DNA of 64,000 bases from an uncultured Bacteroidota bacterium (GCA_903838055.1 CAILWV010000016.1:27252-91251), one strand, 5' to 3'. Shown: positions 18,430-27,843, numbered from the stretch's first letter. The notes: generated by a model from the sequence alone, not told the origin. Translations and numbers: made by a program.

Positions 18430-19839
18430 TTAGTGTTTATCTGAATGATTATTATCTTCTTTTTCTCTATTCTTTTTGTAAAATTCTCCAGATGATTTCA
18501 AAATTGTTTTTACCTCTGCTTGAGCAATCACAGGGAAAGTTCTAGCATATAATAAGAATAACACAAAGAAGAAACCAATAGTACCTGTAAAAATACCGAT
18601 ATCAATAAATGTTGGAGAGAACATAGTCCATGAAGATGGAAGGTAATCTCTGTGTAAAGAGGTTACGATAATTACAAAACGCTCAAACCACATTCCAATA
18701 TTTACCACAATAGAAATGATAAAAGAAAACATGATACTAGTTCTTAATTTTTTAGACCACATAAATTGTGGGGAGAACACATTACAAGTCATCATTGACC
18801 AATAAGCCCACCAGTAAGGTCCAGTTGCTCTATTCAAAAATGCATATTGTTCGTATTCAACTCCTGAGTACCATGCTACAAATAATTCTGTAATATAAGC
18901 AACCCCAACAATAGATCCTGTAATCATGATTACAATATTCATCAATTCGATATGTTGAATGGTGATGTAAGCTTCAAGATTAGATACTTTTCTCATGATG
19001 ATCAACAAGGTGTTTACCATAGCAAATCCTGAGAATACCGCTCCGGCAACGAAATACGGAGGGAAAATTGTAGTATGCCATCCAGGGACAACAGAAGTAG
19101 CAAAGTCCATAGATACAATGGTATGTACAGAAAGTACAAGTGGAGTTGCTAAACCTGCAAGTACTAAAGAAACTTCTTCAAAACGTTGCCAATCTTTAGC
19201 TCTACCGCTCCATCCAAAACTTAATATAGAGTATACTTTTTTATTAAAAGGTGTTACAGCTCTATCTCTTAACATAGCAAAATCAGGAAGTAATCCAGTC
19301 CACCAAAATACTAATGAAACAGAAAGATAGGTAGAAATTGCAAATACATCCCAAAGTAATGGAGAGTTAAAGTTAACCCAAAGAGAACCAAATTGATTAG
19401 GAATTGGAACTACCCAGTAAGCTAACCATGGACGACCCATGTGAATAATAGGAAATAATCCAGCTTGAACTACTGAGAAAATAGTCATTGCTTCTGCAGA
19501 ACGGTTGATTGCCATTCTCCATCGTTGACGGAAAAGTAATAGTACAGCAGATATTAATGTTCCTGCGTGACCAATACCAACCCACCAAACGAAATTGGTA
19601 ATATCCCAAGCCCATCCTACTGTTTTGTTTAGTCCCCAAGAACCAATACCAGTAGATATAGTGTAAACGATACAACCTATTCCCCAAAGGAAAGCTGCTA
19701 ATGCGATTGAAAAAACGGTCCACCATTGTTTGTTTGCTCTACCTTCAACTGGGGCAGCAACATCTACAGTCACATCGTGATAACTTTTATCACCAATAAC
19801 TAATGGTTTTCTAATGGGTGCTTCGTAGTGAGACGACAT
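18430..19839 (-). CDS. actC: alternative complex III subunit ActC (NrfD/PsrC-like quinol-binding membrane subunit)
   Basis: A 469-residue integral membrane protein of the NrfD/PsrC family with about ten helices. Typical segments are NFVWWVGIGHAGTLISAVLLLFRQRWR, LVLAGLATPLVLSVHTIVSMDFA and WHTTIFPPYFVAGAVFSGFAMV. In alternative complex III this subunit forms the menaquinol oxidation site next to the iron-sulfur subunit ActB and probably takes part in proton translocation. It lies 35 nt downstream of actB. The C-terminus is charged (KKNREKEDNNHSDKH). Confidence 0.94.
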   Translation of the reverse strand: MSSHYEAPIRKPLVIGDKSYHDVTVDVAAPVEGRANKQWWTVFSIALAAFLWGIGCIVYTISTGIGSWGLNKTVGWAWDITNFVWWVGIGHAGTLISAVLLLFRQRWRMAINRSAEAMTIFSVVQAGLFPIIHMGRPWLAYWVVPIPNQFGSLWVNFNSPLLWDVFAISTYLSVSLVFWWTGLLPDFAMLRDRAVTPFNKKVYSILSFGWSGRAKDWQRFEEVSLVLAGLATPLVLSVHTIVSMDFATSVVPGWHTTIFPPYFVAGAVFSGFAMVNTLLIIMRKVSNLEAYITIQHIELMNIVIMITGSIVGVAYITELFVAWYSGVEYEQYAFLNRATGPYWWAYWSMMTCNVFSPQFMWSKKLRTSIMFSFIISIVVNIGMWFERFVIIVTSLHRDYLPSSWTMFSPTFIDIGIFTGTIGFFFVLFLLYARTFPVIAQAEVKTILKSSGEFYKKNREKEDNNHSDKH

Positions 19840-19874
19840 AATCCTTTATCTTGTTTCTTAATAATTCTTTTTAA

Positions 19875-22800
19875 CTAGGTATTTCTAACTTTTACGTGGT
19901 AGATAACGTTTGGTTTTGTACCAACATGCTCTAATAAATGATACATTCTTTTGTCTTCCAATAAATCGGCAACATTAGATTCTTTATCATTTACATCTCC
20001 AAATATCATTGCTCCAGTAGAACAAGCATTTGAACAAGCAGTTTGGAATTCACCATCTTTTATTACTCTTCCTTCACGTTTTGCATCAAGAATAGTTTTT
20101 TGTGTCATTTGAATACACATAGAACATTTTTCCATTACTCCACGAGAACGAACGTTAACATCTGGATTGATAACCATACGTCCTAAATCATCATTCATAT
20201 GATAATCAAATTCGCTGTTTTTGTTATACAAGAACCAGTTAAAACGACGTACTTTATAAGGACAGTTGTTAGCGCAATAACGAGTACCAACACATCTGTT
20301 GTAAGCCATTTGATTTTGACCTTGACGACCATGAGATGTTGCCGCAACTGGACAAACTGTTTCACATGGCGCATGGTTACAATGTTGACACATTACTGGT
20401 TGGAAAGCTACTTGAGGATTGTCAGCAGGATGTTCCATACTTCCAAAACCACCTAGCGAACCTTTAGCTCCAAATAATCCGTCGAAATTTTCTTTTTTCT
20501 CATTATCTCCTGCAAAAGTATCTTCAGAAGAATAGTATCTATCAATACGCAACCAGTGCATATCACGACTTCTTCTTACTTCTGATTTTCCAACAACAGG
20601 AACGTTGTTTTCTGCATGACAAGCTATAACGCAAGCACCACATCCAGTACAAGCATTTAAGTCGATAGATAGGTTAAAGTGATGTCCGATTGAACGATCA
20701 AAAGATTCCCATAAATCTACTTTAGAAGCTTCTACTTCTTTATGATCTAAAGAAACCATAGGAACTGGGTTCCATTCTTTAGCGTCTTTAGTATTAAAAA
20801 TTTCAAGTGTAGTTTCTCTAACAATATCGCCTCTACCCATTAAAGTTTTTTGAGATTGAACACAAGCAAACTCGTGTTCTCCGTCTCCTTTAGTAATCGT
20901 AGCCGACTGAACGTTGTTGAAGTTATTATATAATGCATAGGCGTTTATACCTACTTGCATTTCTTCTTTTAAAGAAGCTTTTTTACCATATCCAAGTGCT
21001 AAACCTAAAGTTCCTTTTGCTTGGCCTGGTTGCACAATTACTGGTACATTTTCTAATTTAACACCATTAACTGTTAATGTAGCATAACTTCCGTTAAGAC
21101 CACCGTTAGCAACTATTTTATTTTCTAAAACTAATTTAGTAGCATCTGCTTGTGAAACAGTAACGTAGTTATCCCAAGAAACTCTTGTAATTGGATCTGG
21201 AAACTCTTGCAACCATGGGTTGTTTGCTTGTTGACCGTCTCCTAAACCAGTTTTAGTATATAATACTAATTCAAAATCTTTAGAAGGAGTAGATTTTGCT
21301 AAAGCATTTGCAGCAGAAGTATAGTCTGCGGTACCTCCAGCAATTGCTGAAGATCCTGTAACTAATAAACCATCGTGCAATACTTTGTTCCAAGTACTTC
21401 CTGTAATAAAAGCAGCAGAATTAGCTTTTACAAAATCGTAATAAGTTCCTGCAATACCATTCCAAGACATTAATGCTTCTTGAAATTGTTTTGTATTAAA
21501 TAAAGGTCTTATTGTTGGTTGTGCCAAAGAATAAGTTCCTTTAGTCAACATATAATCGTTCCAAGATTCTAAATAGTGAGGAGCCGCAGCTGCAATTTTA
21601 ACAACTTCTGCAGTTTCATCTTCTCTTAAAGAAAAAGCAACTGAAGTTTTAACTTTTTTAAGCCCTGCTACAAATGATTTGCTGTTTGCTAAAGTATAAA
21701 CTGGATTAACACCACTCATAATCAAAGTGTGTACTGAACCAGCATTCATATCCGCTATTAATTGAGCAACTTTTTCGTTAGATCCTTTACGGATTAATCT
21801 CGCACCTGCAGTCGCTAATGCTTCACTTTTTATAACTTGATTAATTGCTATTACTAACAATTGTGCATTTTTATCTTGAATTCCAGAAACTAAAAGTCCT
21901 TTACTTCCAGCAGCTTTTAACTGGTTGGCAGCTCTTACAACTTCTGCTTCATTTTCAATTTTTACTACAGCAACGGATGAACCAGTAACTACATTATAAA
22001 TTTTTACTAATGCTTGTTTTTGATTAGCAACAGACATTGGAACTCTTTTATCAGCAGCAGCTCCCGAAAGAGTCATGTTTGCTTCAAATTGAAAATGCTT
22101 AGACATTTTACCTGCTTGAGGAATTCTACCTTTAGCATAACCTGAATCGTAGCTTCCACCTTGCCAATCTCCTAAGAAATCTGCGTCAAGTGAAACAATA
22201 GTGTTTGCTTTTGAAAAATCGTAATCTGCTAAAGCTCTTTCACCGTATACGGTTTCGAAAGCATCTAAAGCAGCAGACTCGGATACTGCATCATAAACAA
22301 CATGTTTTGCTGTTGGATTTTTAGCAATAAAATCAGCAATTAATTTTTCAGAAGATGGACTTGCTAAAGTATTAGTCAACAAAACAACTTGTTTTCCTGT
22401 AGTTTTAGCTTCAGTTAAACTAGCTTTAATGTTTGCATCTACTTCACTCCAAGTTGCAGATTTTGCATCTATTTTAGGAGATTTAAGTCGCATACTATCA
22501 TACAAAGACAATACAGAAGCATGCACTCTTGCATTAGCAGCAAATTTAGCACCTTCAATTGTATTGTTTTCAATTTTAATTGGACGACCTTCTCTTGTTT
22601 TTACTAAAAGGTTTGCAAAATCAAATCCATCAAACATAGTAGTAGCATAAAAATCTGCAATACCAGGAATGATTGTATCTGGCTGAACCACATACGGAAT
22701 TGATTTATGAACTGGACCTTCACAAGCGGCTAGCGATGCAGCAGCAGTTGTGAAACCAACGTACTTTAAGAAATCACGACGAGTAGTTGATGAAGAAGAT

Positions 22801-22934
22801 AATGAGTCTTTATCTGAAAGGAAATCCGAAGTAGGAATCTCTTCAATAAATTCATTATTTCTAAGCGTCTCAACAATAGAACTATTTTCGTTTAGTTCCT
22901 CAACACTTTTCCAGTATTTTTTGTTAGATGACAT
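19875..22934 (-). CDS. actB: alternative complex III subunit ActB (molybdopterin-like fold fused to Fe-S ferredoxin domain)
   Basis: A 1019-residue protein made of a molybdoenzyme-like N-terminal part (about 75-740, without visible Mo ligands) and a C-terminal four-cluster ferredoxin region: CTGCGACVIACHAENNVP, CQHCNHAPCETVCPVAA, CVGTRYCANNCPYKVRRF, and CSMCIQMTQ ... CSNACSTGA. A twin-arginine-like signal TRRDFLKYVG (51-60) is followed by SLAAC with Cys71 as a lipoprotein candidate, so it is probably exported folded and lipid-anchored. It passes electrons from ActC-bound quinol to ActA hemes. It lies after actA with a 112-nt spacer that contains a hairpin. Confidence 0.95.
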   Translation of the reverse strand: MSSNKKYWKSVEELNENSSIVETLRNNEFIEEIPTSDFLSDKDSLSSSSTTRRDFLKYVGFTTAAASLAACEGPVHKSIPYVVQPDTIIPGIADFYATTMFDGFDFANLLVKTREGRPIKIENNTIEGAKFAANARVHASVLSLYDSMRLKSPKIDAKSATWSEVDANIKASLTEAKTTGKQVVLLTNTLASPSSEKLIADFIAKNPTAKHVVYDAVSESAALDAFETVYGERALADYDFSKANTIVSLDADFLGDWQGGSYDSGYAKGRIPQAGKMSKHFQFEANMTLSGAAADKRVPMSVANQKQALVKIYNVVTGSSVAVVKIENEAEVVRAANQLKAAGSKGLLVSGIQDKNAQLLVIAINQVIKSEALATAGARLIRKGSNEKVAQLIADMNAGSVHTLIMSGVNPVYTLANSKSFVAGLKKVKTSVAFSLREDETAEVVKIAAAAPHYLESWNDYMLTKGTYSLAQPTIRPLFNTKQFQEALMSWNGIAGTYYDFVKANSAAFITGSTWNKVLHDGLLVTGSSAIAGGTADYTSAANALAKSTPSKDFELVLYTKTGLGDGQQANNPWLQEFPDPITRVSWDNYVTVSQADATKLVLENKIVANGGLNGSYATLTVNGVKLENVPVIVQPGQAKGTLGLALGYGKKASLKEEMQVGINAYALYNNFNNVQSATITKGDGEHEFACVQSQKTLMGRGDIVRETTLEIFNTKDAKEWNPVPMVSLDHKEVEASKVDLWESFDRSIGHHFNLSIDLNACTGCGACVIACHAENNVPVVGKSEVRRSRDMHWLRIDRYYSSEDTFAGDNEKKENFDGLFGAKGSLGGFGSMEHPADNPQVAFQPVMCQHCNHAPCETVCPVAATSHGRQGQNQMAYNRCVGTRYCANNCPYKVRRFNWFLYNKNSEFDYHMNDDLGRMVINPDVNVRSRGVMEKCSMCIQMTQKTILDAKREGRVIKDGEFQTACSNACSTGAMIFGDVNDKESNVADLLEDKRMYHLLEHVGTKPNVIYHVKVRNT

Positions 22935-22992
22935 CGTATATAAATATTAGCTTCTTAATTAATTTTAAATTGTTTAGAAGTTTATTGGTTTA

Positions 22993-23032
22993 AAAGTTTA
23001 GGAGCCGTTTGATAAATAAACATCTAAACTTT
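22993..23032 (-). repeat. intra-operon hairpin between actA and actB
   Basis: A 9-bp inverted repeat AAAGTTTAG (22993-23001) / CTAAACTTT (23024-23032) with a 22-nt loop, inside the 112-nt gap between actA and actB. The flanks are built of degenerate AGTTTA / TAAACT phrases. There is no T-run on the minus strand, so it is not a classical terminator; an RNA processing or stability element is possible. Confidence 0.4.
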
Positions 23033-23046
23033 ATAACCTTATAAAC

Positions 23047-24399
23047 TTAATAATGGCATTTACCGCATTCTAAACCTCCCATTTGTGCTGCAGTCAATTT
23101 GTCTACACCATATTTCTTAGAAAGTTCTTTATGAATTTTATCGTAATAAGCATTTCCTTCCATTTTAACTTCCGTTTCACGGTGACAATTTATACACCAT
23201 CCCATAGTTAAAGGAGCAAATTGTTTTTGTACTTCGTAAGTTTGAACAGGTCCATGACATTTTTGACATTCAATACCTGCAACTGTAACGTGTTGAGAGT
23301 GATTGAAATAAGCAAAGTCTGGTAAGTTGTGAATTCTAACCCATTTAACAGGCTGTGTTTTTCCAGTATATTTACTACCATCCCATCCAACTGCTGTATA
23401 TAATTTTTTAATTTCACCATCATAAAATGCTTTTGTATGTCCATCTACTGTTGAAGTAGTATCCGAAACTTCTGAAATGTTTTTATGGCAATTCATACAT
23501 ACATTTAAAGAAGGAATTCCAGCATTTTTACTAACACGTGCAGCAGAGTGGCAATATTTACAATTTATCTGGTTGTTTCCAGCGTGAATTCTATGAGAAT
23601 AGTGAATTGGTTGAATTGGGGAGTAATCTTGATCTACTCCTACTTGCATAAGGAAACCGTAAACAAAGAAAGCACTTCCTAAAAGGAATATAATTGCAGA
23701 AACTACCATTAAAAATTGGTTTCTAGCAAACGCTTTCCAAATTGGCAATGTTGCTTCTTTTTCAGCTACTTCAATTCCGTTAGCTTTAGCAATTTTTGAT
23801 AAAACATTATTTACTAAAAATAACATTACTACAAGCATTAGCATCACTAAAGAAAGAGCACCAAGGATTACTGCGTTAGAAATTCCACCTTCATCACTTT
23901 TTTTCGCACCATCCACAGCAACAACTGCAGGGGCATCAACTTTAACTTCGTCTGTGTAAGCTAGAATATTATCAATATCTGCATTAGACAATTGAGGAAA
24001 AGCAGTCATTACAGAAGGCTTATTTTCTTCCCAAAGTTTAACTGCATCTGCATCACCAGATTTTATTAAGGCAGAGCTATTTTTAACCCATCCATAAAAC
24101 CAATCTTTTTTGTGACGACCAGTTACTCCTCTAAGAGCCGGACCTGTCATTTTCTTGTCTAAATTATGACAAGCTGCACAGTTTGCATTGAATAATTCTT
24201 TTCCTTTTACAGCATCTGCTCCTCCAGTTGCTGGCACTGCGGCATCTGCTTTCATTGCAGTTGCAGCCGCTGGTGCCGCTGGTGCTGCAGAAGCTGCCGG
24301 TGCTGTTTGTGCAAATGTTGACAAGGAGAATGTTAGCATTACTGCTAATCCGAATGAATAAATTCTGGAAATCGAATTATGGTTACCCACTTTTTTCAT
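23047..24399 (-). CDS. actA: alternative complex III subunit ActA, multiheme cytochrome c with fused N-terminal monoheme domain
   Basis: A 450-residue protein with a signal peptide ending STFAQ (residue 31), an Ala/Pro-rich linker, and a monoheme cytochrome c domain (CAACH at 74-78, Met131 as likely ligand). Two membrane helices follow (about 173-197 and 227-251), then a pentaheme domain with CKYCH (280), CMNCH (301), CQKCH (378), CINCH (402) and CGKCH (445). That is six heme c sites in one chain, one more than the pentaheme ActA described for Rhodothermus. It is the first gene of the act/cox operon, with a promoter about 80 nt upstream. The fused monoheme domain may be the mobile carrier to the oxidase, whose subunit II has no heme. 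Confidence 0.93.
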   Translation of the reverse strand: MKKVGNHNSISRIYSFGLAVMLTFSLSTFAQTAPAASAAPAAPAAATAMKADAAVPATGGADAVKGKELFNANCAACHNLDKKMTGPALRGVTGRHKKDWFYGWVKNSSALIKSGDADAVKLWEENKPSVMTAFPQLSNADIDNILAYTDEVKVDAPAVVAVDGAKKSDEGGISNAVILGALSLVMLMLVVMLFLVNNVLSKIAKANGIEVAEKEATLPIWKAFARNQFLMVVSAIIFLLGSAFFVYGFLMQVGVDQDYSPIQPIHYSHRIHAGNNQINCKYCHSAARVSKNAGIPSLNVCMNCHKNISEVSDTTSTVDGHTKAFYDGEIKKLYTAVGWDGSKYTGKTQPVKWVRIHNLPDFAYFNHSQHVTVAGIECQKCHGPVQTYEVQKQFAPLTMGWCINCHRETEVKMEGNAYYDKIHKELSKKYGVDKLTAAQMGGLECGKCHY

Positions 24400-24479
24400 A
24401 TTATAAATGATTATCGACTAAATTTCTGTAAGATATTTCTTTTTTTCTTGAAACGTCTCTACACTTTTTAAAACTTGAG

Positions 24480-24508
24480 CAAAAATACAATATATGAACT
24501 ATTCTCAA
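24480..24508 (-). promoter_or_regulatory. promoter of the actABCDEF-coxBA operon
   Basis: Minus strand -7 box TATTTTTG (24487-24480), with a TTG (24508-24506, within TTTTG) 18 nt upstream: the same geometry as the leuS promoter. Transcription would start near 24473, about 75 nt before actA. It lies in the 211-bp divergent spacer with the SPOR gene. Confidence 0.6.
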
Positions 24509-24584
24509 AACCTAATAATATCTAAATTTTCAATTTATATTAATTCTAAATAAAAAAAATATTCTCACATATTCTGATAAGCCT

Positions 24585-24592
24585 TACATTTG
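24585..24592 (+). promoter_or_regulatory. -7 box of SPOR-domain gene
   Basis: TACATTTG, an exact TAnnTTTG, 18 nt before the ATG at 24611. No TTG at the -33 distance. It argues against translation starting at the in-frame TTG at 24590, which overlaps this box. Confidence 0.5.
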
Positions 24593-24610
24593 CATAAAAA
24601 TCAAACTATT

Positions 24611-25000
24611 ATGAAATTTTTAACAAAAAAAACAATTTTAAAATCACTTTTTATTTTTCTTATTTTTTTAAATTTTAACACATTATTAGCCCAAGAAGTA
24701 AAGGTAATACAAGATCCGAAAATTGAGCAATTACTTAATGAAAAAAGAAAAGTAAACGCCTCAATTACAATCAATAACCAATATAAAATTCAAGTTTTTA
24801 ATGGCTCTAGCGAAGAGTCTAAAAAAACATTAATTCAATTTAAAAAAGAGAATAAAAACTACGATGCTACTATAGTCTTCAGCACTCCATTATATAAAGT
24901 ATGGGTTGGGAATTTTAAAACTAGAATTGAAGCGGAACGAAATTTAAATATTTTAAAGAAAAAATATCCAAACGCAATATTAATTAAGCCTAATAAATAA
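24611..25000 (+). CDS. SPOR domain-containing secreted protein
   Basis: A 129-residue protein with a signal peptide ending TLLAQ (about residue 28) and a C-terminal SPOR domain (YKIQVFNGSSEESKKTLIQF through YKVWVGNFKTRIEAERNLNIL). SPOR domains bind denuded glycan strands of peptidoglycan at division sites. Here the domain is in a small periplasmic or lipid-free protein. The start is the ATG at 24611, with a promoter box upstream. It is divergent from the act operon and convergent with rlmN. Confidence 0.88.
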   Translation: MKFLTKKTILKSLFIFLIFLNFNTLLAQEVKVIQDPKIEQLLNEKRKVNASITINNQYKIQVFNGSSEESKKTLIQFKKENKNYDATIVFSTPLYKVWVGNFKTRIEAERNLNILKKKYPNAILIKPNK

Positions 25001-25015
25001 AAAAAAAGCAAATTT

Positions 25016-26053
25016 TTAGGCTTCTTTATTTGCTAATTGACCACAAGCAGCATCAATATCTTTACCTCTACTTCTTCTTACTTTAGCTACAATGTTGTTT
25101 TTAGTTAATTCTTGAATATACAAATTAATAGCTTCAGGAGATGCTTGTTGGAATTCGCCATCGTCAATAGGATTGTATTCAATTAAATTTACTTTACAAG
25201 GCACATATTTACAGAATTTCACAAGAGCATCTACCGATTCTTTCGTATCGTTAATTCCGCCCCAAACAACATACTCGTAGGTGATTTTACTCTTAGTTTT
25301 TTGATACCAATATTCTAATGACTCTCTCAAATCTGCCAGTGGAAAATTTTTACTAAAGGGCATAATTCTAGCTCTCACAGCATCAATTCCTGAATGCAAA
25401 GAAACTGCCAATTTGAATTTCACTTCGTCATCGGCCATTTTCTTAATCATTTTTGGAATACCTGAAGTTGAAACCGTAATCCGTTTTGGAGACATTCCTA
25501 AACCTTCATCCGAAGTAATTCTTTCAATGGCCTTAATAACATTATTGTAATTCATTAATGGCTCTCCCATTCCCATAAAAACAATATTAGAAAGTGGTCG
25601 ATTGTGATATAATTTACTCTCGTTGTCTATAGCTAGAACTTGGTCGTAAATTTCACCAGGCTCTAAATTACGCATCCGTTTTAATCGAGAAGTTGCACAA
25701 AAATTGCAATCTAAACTGCACCCTACCTGCGAAGAAACGCATGCCGTTGTTCTTGTATTTGTTGGAATTAACACACTCTCTACCACCAAACCATCATGTA
25801 GACGAACTGCATTTTTAACCGTTCCGTCAGCACTTCTTTGCATGGTATCCACTTGTATATGGTTTATTACATAGTTAGCTTCAAGCATGGCTCGAGTTTC
25901 CTTAGAAACATTTGTCATATCTTCAAAACTATGAGCTCCTTTACTCCATAACCATTCATATACTTGATTGCCACGAAAAGCTTTATCGCCATTGGCAACA
26001 AAAAAATTACGTAGTTCTTCTTTAGAAATAGCTCGAATGTCTTTTTTCTCCAT
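25016..26053 (-). CDS. rlmN: 23S rRNA (adenine2503-C2)/tRNA methyltransferase RlmN
   Basis: A 345-residue radical SAM enzyme that methylates C2 of A2503 in 23S rRNA and A37 in some tRNAs. The radical SAM cluster motif is CSLDCNFC. Catalytic cysteine regions TACVSSQVG and the C-terminal AACGQL are present, plus FMGMGEPLMNY and VSTSGIPKMI. The start is the ATG at 26053 (MEKKDIRAISKEEL); the longer frame begins with TTG at 26074 and overlaps a -7 box (26068-26061). Full-length for the family. Confidence 0.96.
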   Translation of the reverse strand: MEKKDIRAISKEELRNFFVANGDKAFRGNQVYEWLWSKGAHSFEDMTNVSKETRAMLEANYVINHIQVDTMQRSADGTVKNAVRLHDGLVVESVLIPTNTRTTACVSSQVGCSLDCNFCATSRLKRMRNLEPGEIYDQVLAIDNESKLYHNRPLSNIVFMGMGEPLMNYNNVIKAIERITSDEGLGMSPKRITVSTSGIPKMIKKMADDEVKFKLAVSLHSGIDAVRARIMPFSKNFPLADLRESLEYWYQKTKSKITYEYVVWGGINDTKESVDALVKFCKYVPCKVNLIEYNPIDDGEFQQASPEAINLYIQELTKNNIVAKVRRSRGKDIDAACGQLANKEA

Positions 26054-26060
26054 AATAGTG

Positions 26061-26068
26061 CAAAGGTA
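26061..26068 (-). promoter_or_regulatory. -7 box immediately before rlmN start
   Basis: Minus strand TACCTTTG (TAnnTTTG), ending 7 nt before the rlmN ATG; a transcript from it would be leaderless or nearly so. No convincing -33 TTG. Confidence 0.4.
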
Positions 26069-26129
26069 AAACAATTAGTTGAAATGGATATTTGTGTTTT
26101 GTAATTTGTAATTTTACAAAAAATTCTCA

Positions 26130-26648
26130 ATGAAATATTATATCAAACTTATCTTTTTACTTTTATCGATTACTAGTTTTGGACAATACGATTCTATAAA
26201 TAAAATAACTCGAAAAATTGATCCAGGGTTAAATGAATTAATGATTCCAGGAAAATGGGAAGATTTAGACAAAACAAATAAAAATGAAAATCTAATTTCA
26301 CATTGTCCAATCTATAAAAATGAAAATAATACAATTCTTGAATTTGCAAAATGGGATTCTACCAAATTACCACTTACAAATGGCAATGATATTGTAAAAA
26401 CAAACAATAATTTTTTACAACATTTAGAAAGCAGAAAATTAGAAATTATATCTACAGAAATTAGTCCAACAAAAAATTATTATTTGTATAAACTTAAAAA
26501 AAAATCAAGCATATCCTCTGATGAGTTAATAATATACTATATAATTGGAGTAAAGAAAAAAAATGTATTAATTGCAGCATCCTATAAATACGAGAAAGAA
26601 ACTGAGTGCTCTTTTAATTATTTAATTGAATTATTTAACAATAACTAA
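26130..26648 (+). CDS. secreted protein of unknown function
   Basis: A 172-residue protein with a clear signal peptide (MKYYIKLIFLLLSITSFGQ). The mature part is rich in Lys, Asn and Ile with no recognisable motif, and has one Cys pair candidate (SHCPIY, TECSFN). I do not recognise a family. The stop is 2 nt before the O-methyltransferase ATG, so the two are probably co-transcribed. The codon content looks more AT-rich than in the flanking housekeeping genes, consistent with a fast-evolving or lineage-specific gene. Confidence 0.75.
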   Translation: MKYYIKLIFLLLSITSFGQYDSINKITRKIDPGLNELMIPGKWEDLDKTNKNENLISHCPIYKNENNTILEFAKWDSTKLPLTNGNDIVKTNNNFLQHLESRKLEIISTEISPTKNYYLYKLKKKSSISSDELIIYYIIGVKKKNVLIAASYKYEKETECSFNYLIELFNNN

Positions 26649-26650
26649 CT

Positions 26651-27292
26651 ATGCATTTCTTATCCGAAGAATTAGAAAACTACGTTGAACAACATTCGCA
26701 AAACGAACCCGAATTGTTGGTGCGATTATTTAAAGAAACCCATCAAAAAATACTGCAACCAAGAATGTTGAGTGGTCATTTTCAAGGAAGAGTATTAAGT
26801 ATGTTATCTAAAATAATACATCCTAAAAATATTCTTGAAATTGGTACTTACACTGGCTATGCAGCACTATGCTTAGCAGAAGGTTTACAAATAGATGGCA
26901 CTTTGGATACTATTGACATTAAAGAAGAATTGGTTTCCATTCAACAAAAATACTTCGATCTATCCCCTTGGAAAAACCAAATCACCGCTCATTTAGGTAA
27001 TGCTTTGGAAATTATTCCGACATTAAATAAAAAATACGACTTAGTTTTTATTGATGCTGATAAAGAAAATTACATTCATTATTTCAATATGATTGTTCCA
27101 ATAATGAACAAAGGAGGCATTATTCTATCGGACAATGTGTTGTGGAGTGGCAAAGTGTTAGAGGAATTAAATCCGAAAGACATGAGCACTAAAGTTCTAT
27201 TAGAATACAATAAAATAGTGAATAACGACCCTAGAGTAGAAACTGTATTATTGCCTATTAGGGATGGTTTGACAGTTTCAAGAGTTCTTTAA
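26651..27292 (+). CDS. SAM-dependent O-methyltransferase (class I, family 3)
   Basis: A 213-residue cytoplasmic enzyme of the catechol/caffeoyl-CoA O-methyltransferase type. SAM-binding motif I is ILEIGTYTGYAALCLAEGL, followed by LDTIDIKEE, the metal/catalytic region YDLVFIDADKENYIHYF and GGIILSDNVLWSGKV, and the C-terminal VETVLLPIRDGLTVSRV. The spacing of D and N residues (DADKENY, SDN) fits the divalent-metal-dependent group. The substrate is unknown. The last four bases overlap the convergent PAP2 gene. Confidence 0.93.
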   Translation: MHFLSEELENYVEQHSQNEPELLVRLFKETHQKILQPRMLSGHFQGRVLSMLSKIIHPKNILEIGTYTGYAALCLAEGLQIDGTLDTIDIKEELVSIQQKYFDLSPWKNQITAHLGNALEIIPTLNKKYDLVFIDADKENYIHYFNMIVPIMNKGGIILSDNVLWSGKVLEELNPKDMSTKVLLEYNKIVNNDPRVETVLLPIRDGLTVSRVL

Positions 27293-27843
27293 TATTTATT
27301 AAAATACTTTTGAAAAATGGAATAAAAAACAATTCCAAAAGTTGCTCCAAAGAAATAACCAGTTATAATATCGGTTGGAAAATGAACTCCAAGATAAATT
27401 CGGCTGTAGGCAAAAATCAAAGGATAAAGAAATATCAAAAGGGCATACTTGTAATATTTTCTTAAAATCAAATAAAGGAATACCATAGTCGCCATAGAAT
27501 TAGAAGCATGTCCAGAGAAAAAACTAAACGAATCCGACTGGTGTACAATTCGAATAATTCCTTTAATTTCTGGATCATTACAAGGTCGTAAACGATGAAA
27601 TGCAGATTTAAAAAACTCTACAGAAGTATTACAGCATAACAAAATAACAGCTATAAAAAGAACTACAATTCCAAGATTTTTAGCACCAATTTTTTTATAA
27701 AGCAAATAAGCCAAAAGCAAGAAAAAGGGAGTCCAATAGGCCTGTTTAGTTATTATCAGCCAAAGACCGTCAAAAGTTGGAGAACCCAATCCGTTCAAGA
27801 AAACAAACAACTTTTTATCTAAAGCAATTATTTTTTCTAGCAT
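27289..27843 (-). CDS. PAP2-family membrane phosphatase
   Basis: A 184-residue membrane protein with the three acid-phosphatase motifs: KSAFHRLRP (KxxxxxxRP), SFFSGH (PSGH-like, with Pro replaced by Phe) and SRIYLGVHFPTD (SRxxxxxHxxxD). Several membrane helices are visible. Such enzymes dephosphorylate undecaprenyl diphosphate, phosphatidic acid or lipid A. With uppP also present it could be a second carrier-lipid phosphatase. The start ATG overlaps the tatA stop by one base, so they are coupled. Confidence 0.9.
   Translation of the reverse strand: MLEKIIALDKKLFVFLNGLGSPTFDGLWLIITKQAYWTPFFLLLAYLLYKKIGAKNLGIVVLFIAVILLCCNTSVEFFKSAFHRLRPCNDPEIKGIIRIVHQSDSFSFFSGHASNSMATMVFLYLILRKYYKYALLIFLYPLIFAYSRIYLGVHFPTDIITGYFFGATFGIVFYSIFQKYFNKY

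Noticed and set aside
23024..23032. actA-actB hairpin as a rho-independent terminator
   Set aside because: The arms are AT-rich, the loop is long, and no T-run follows; the operon clearly continues.
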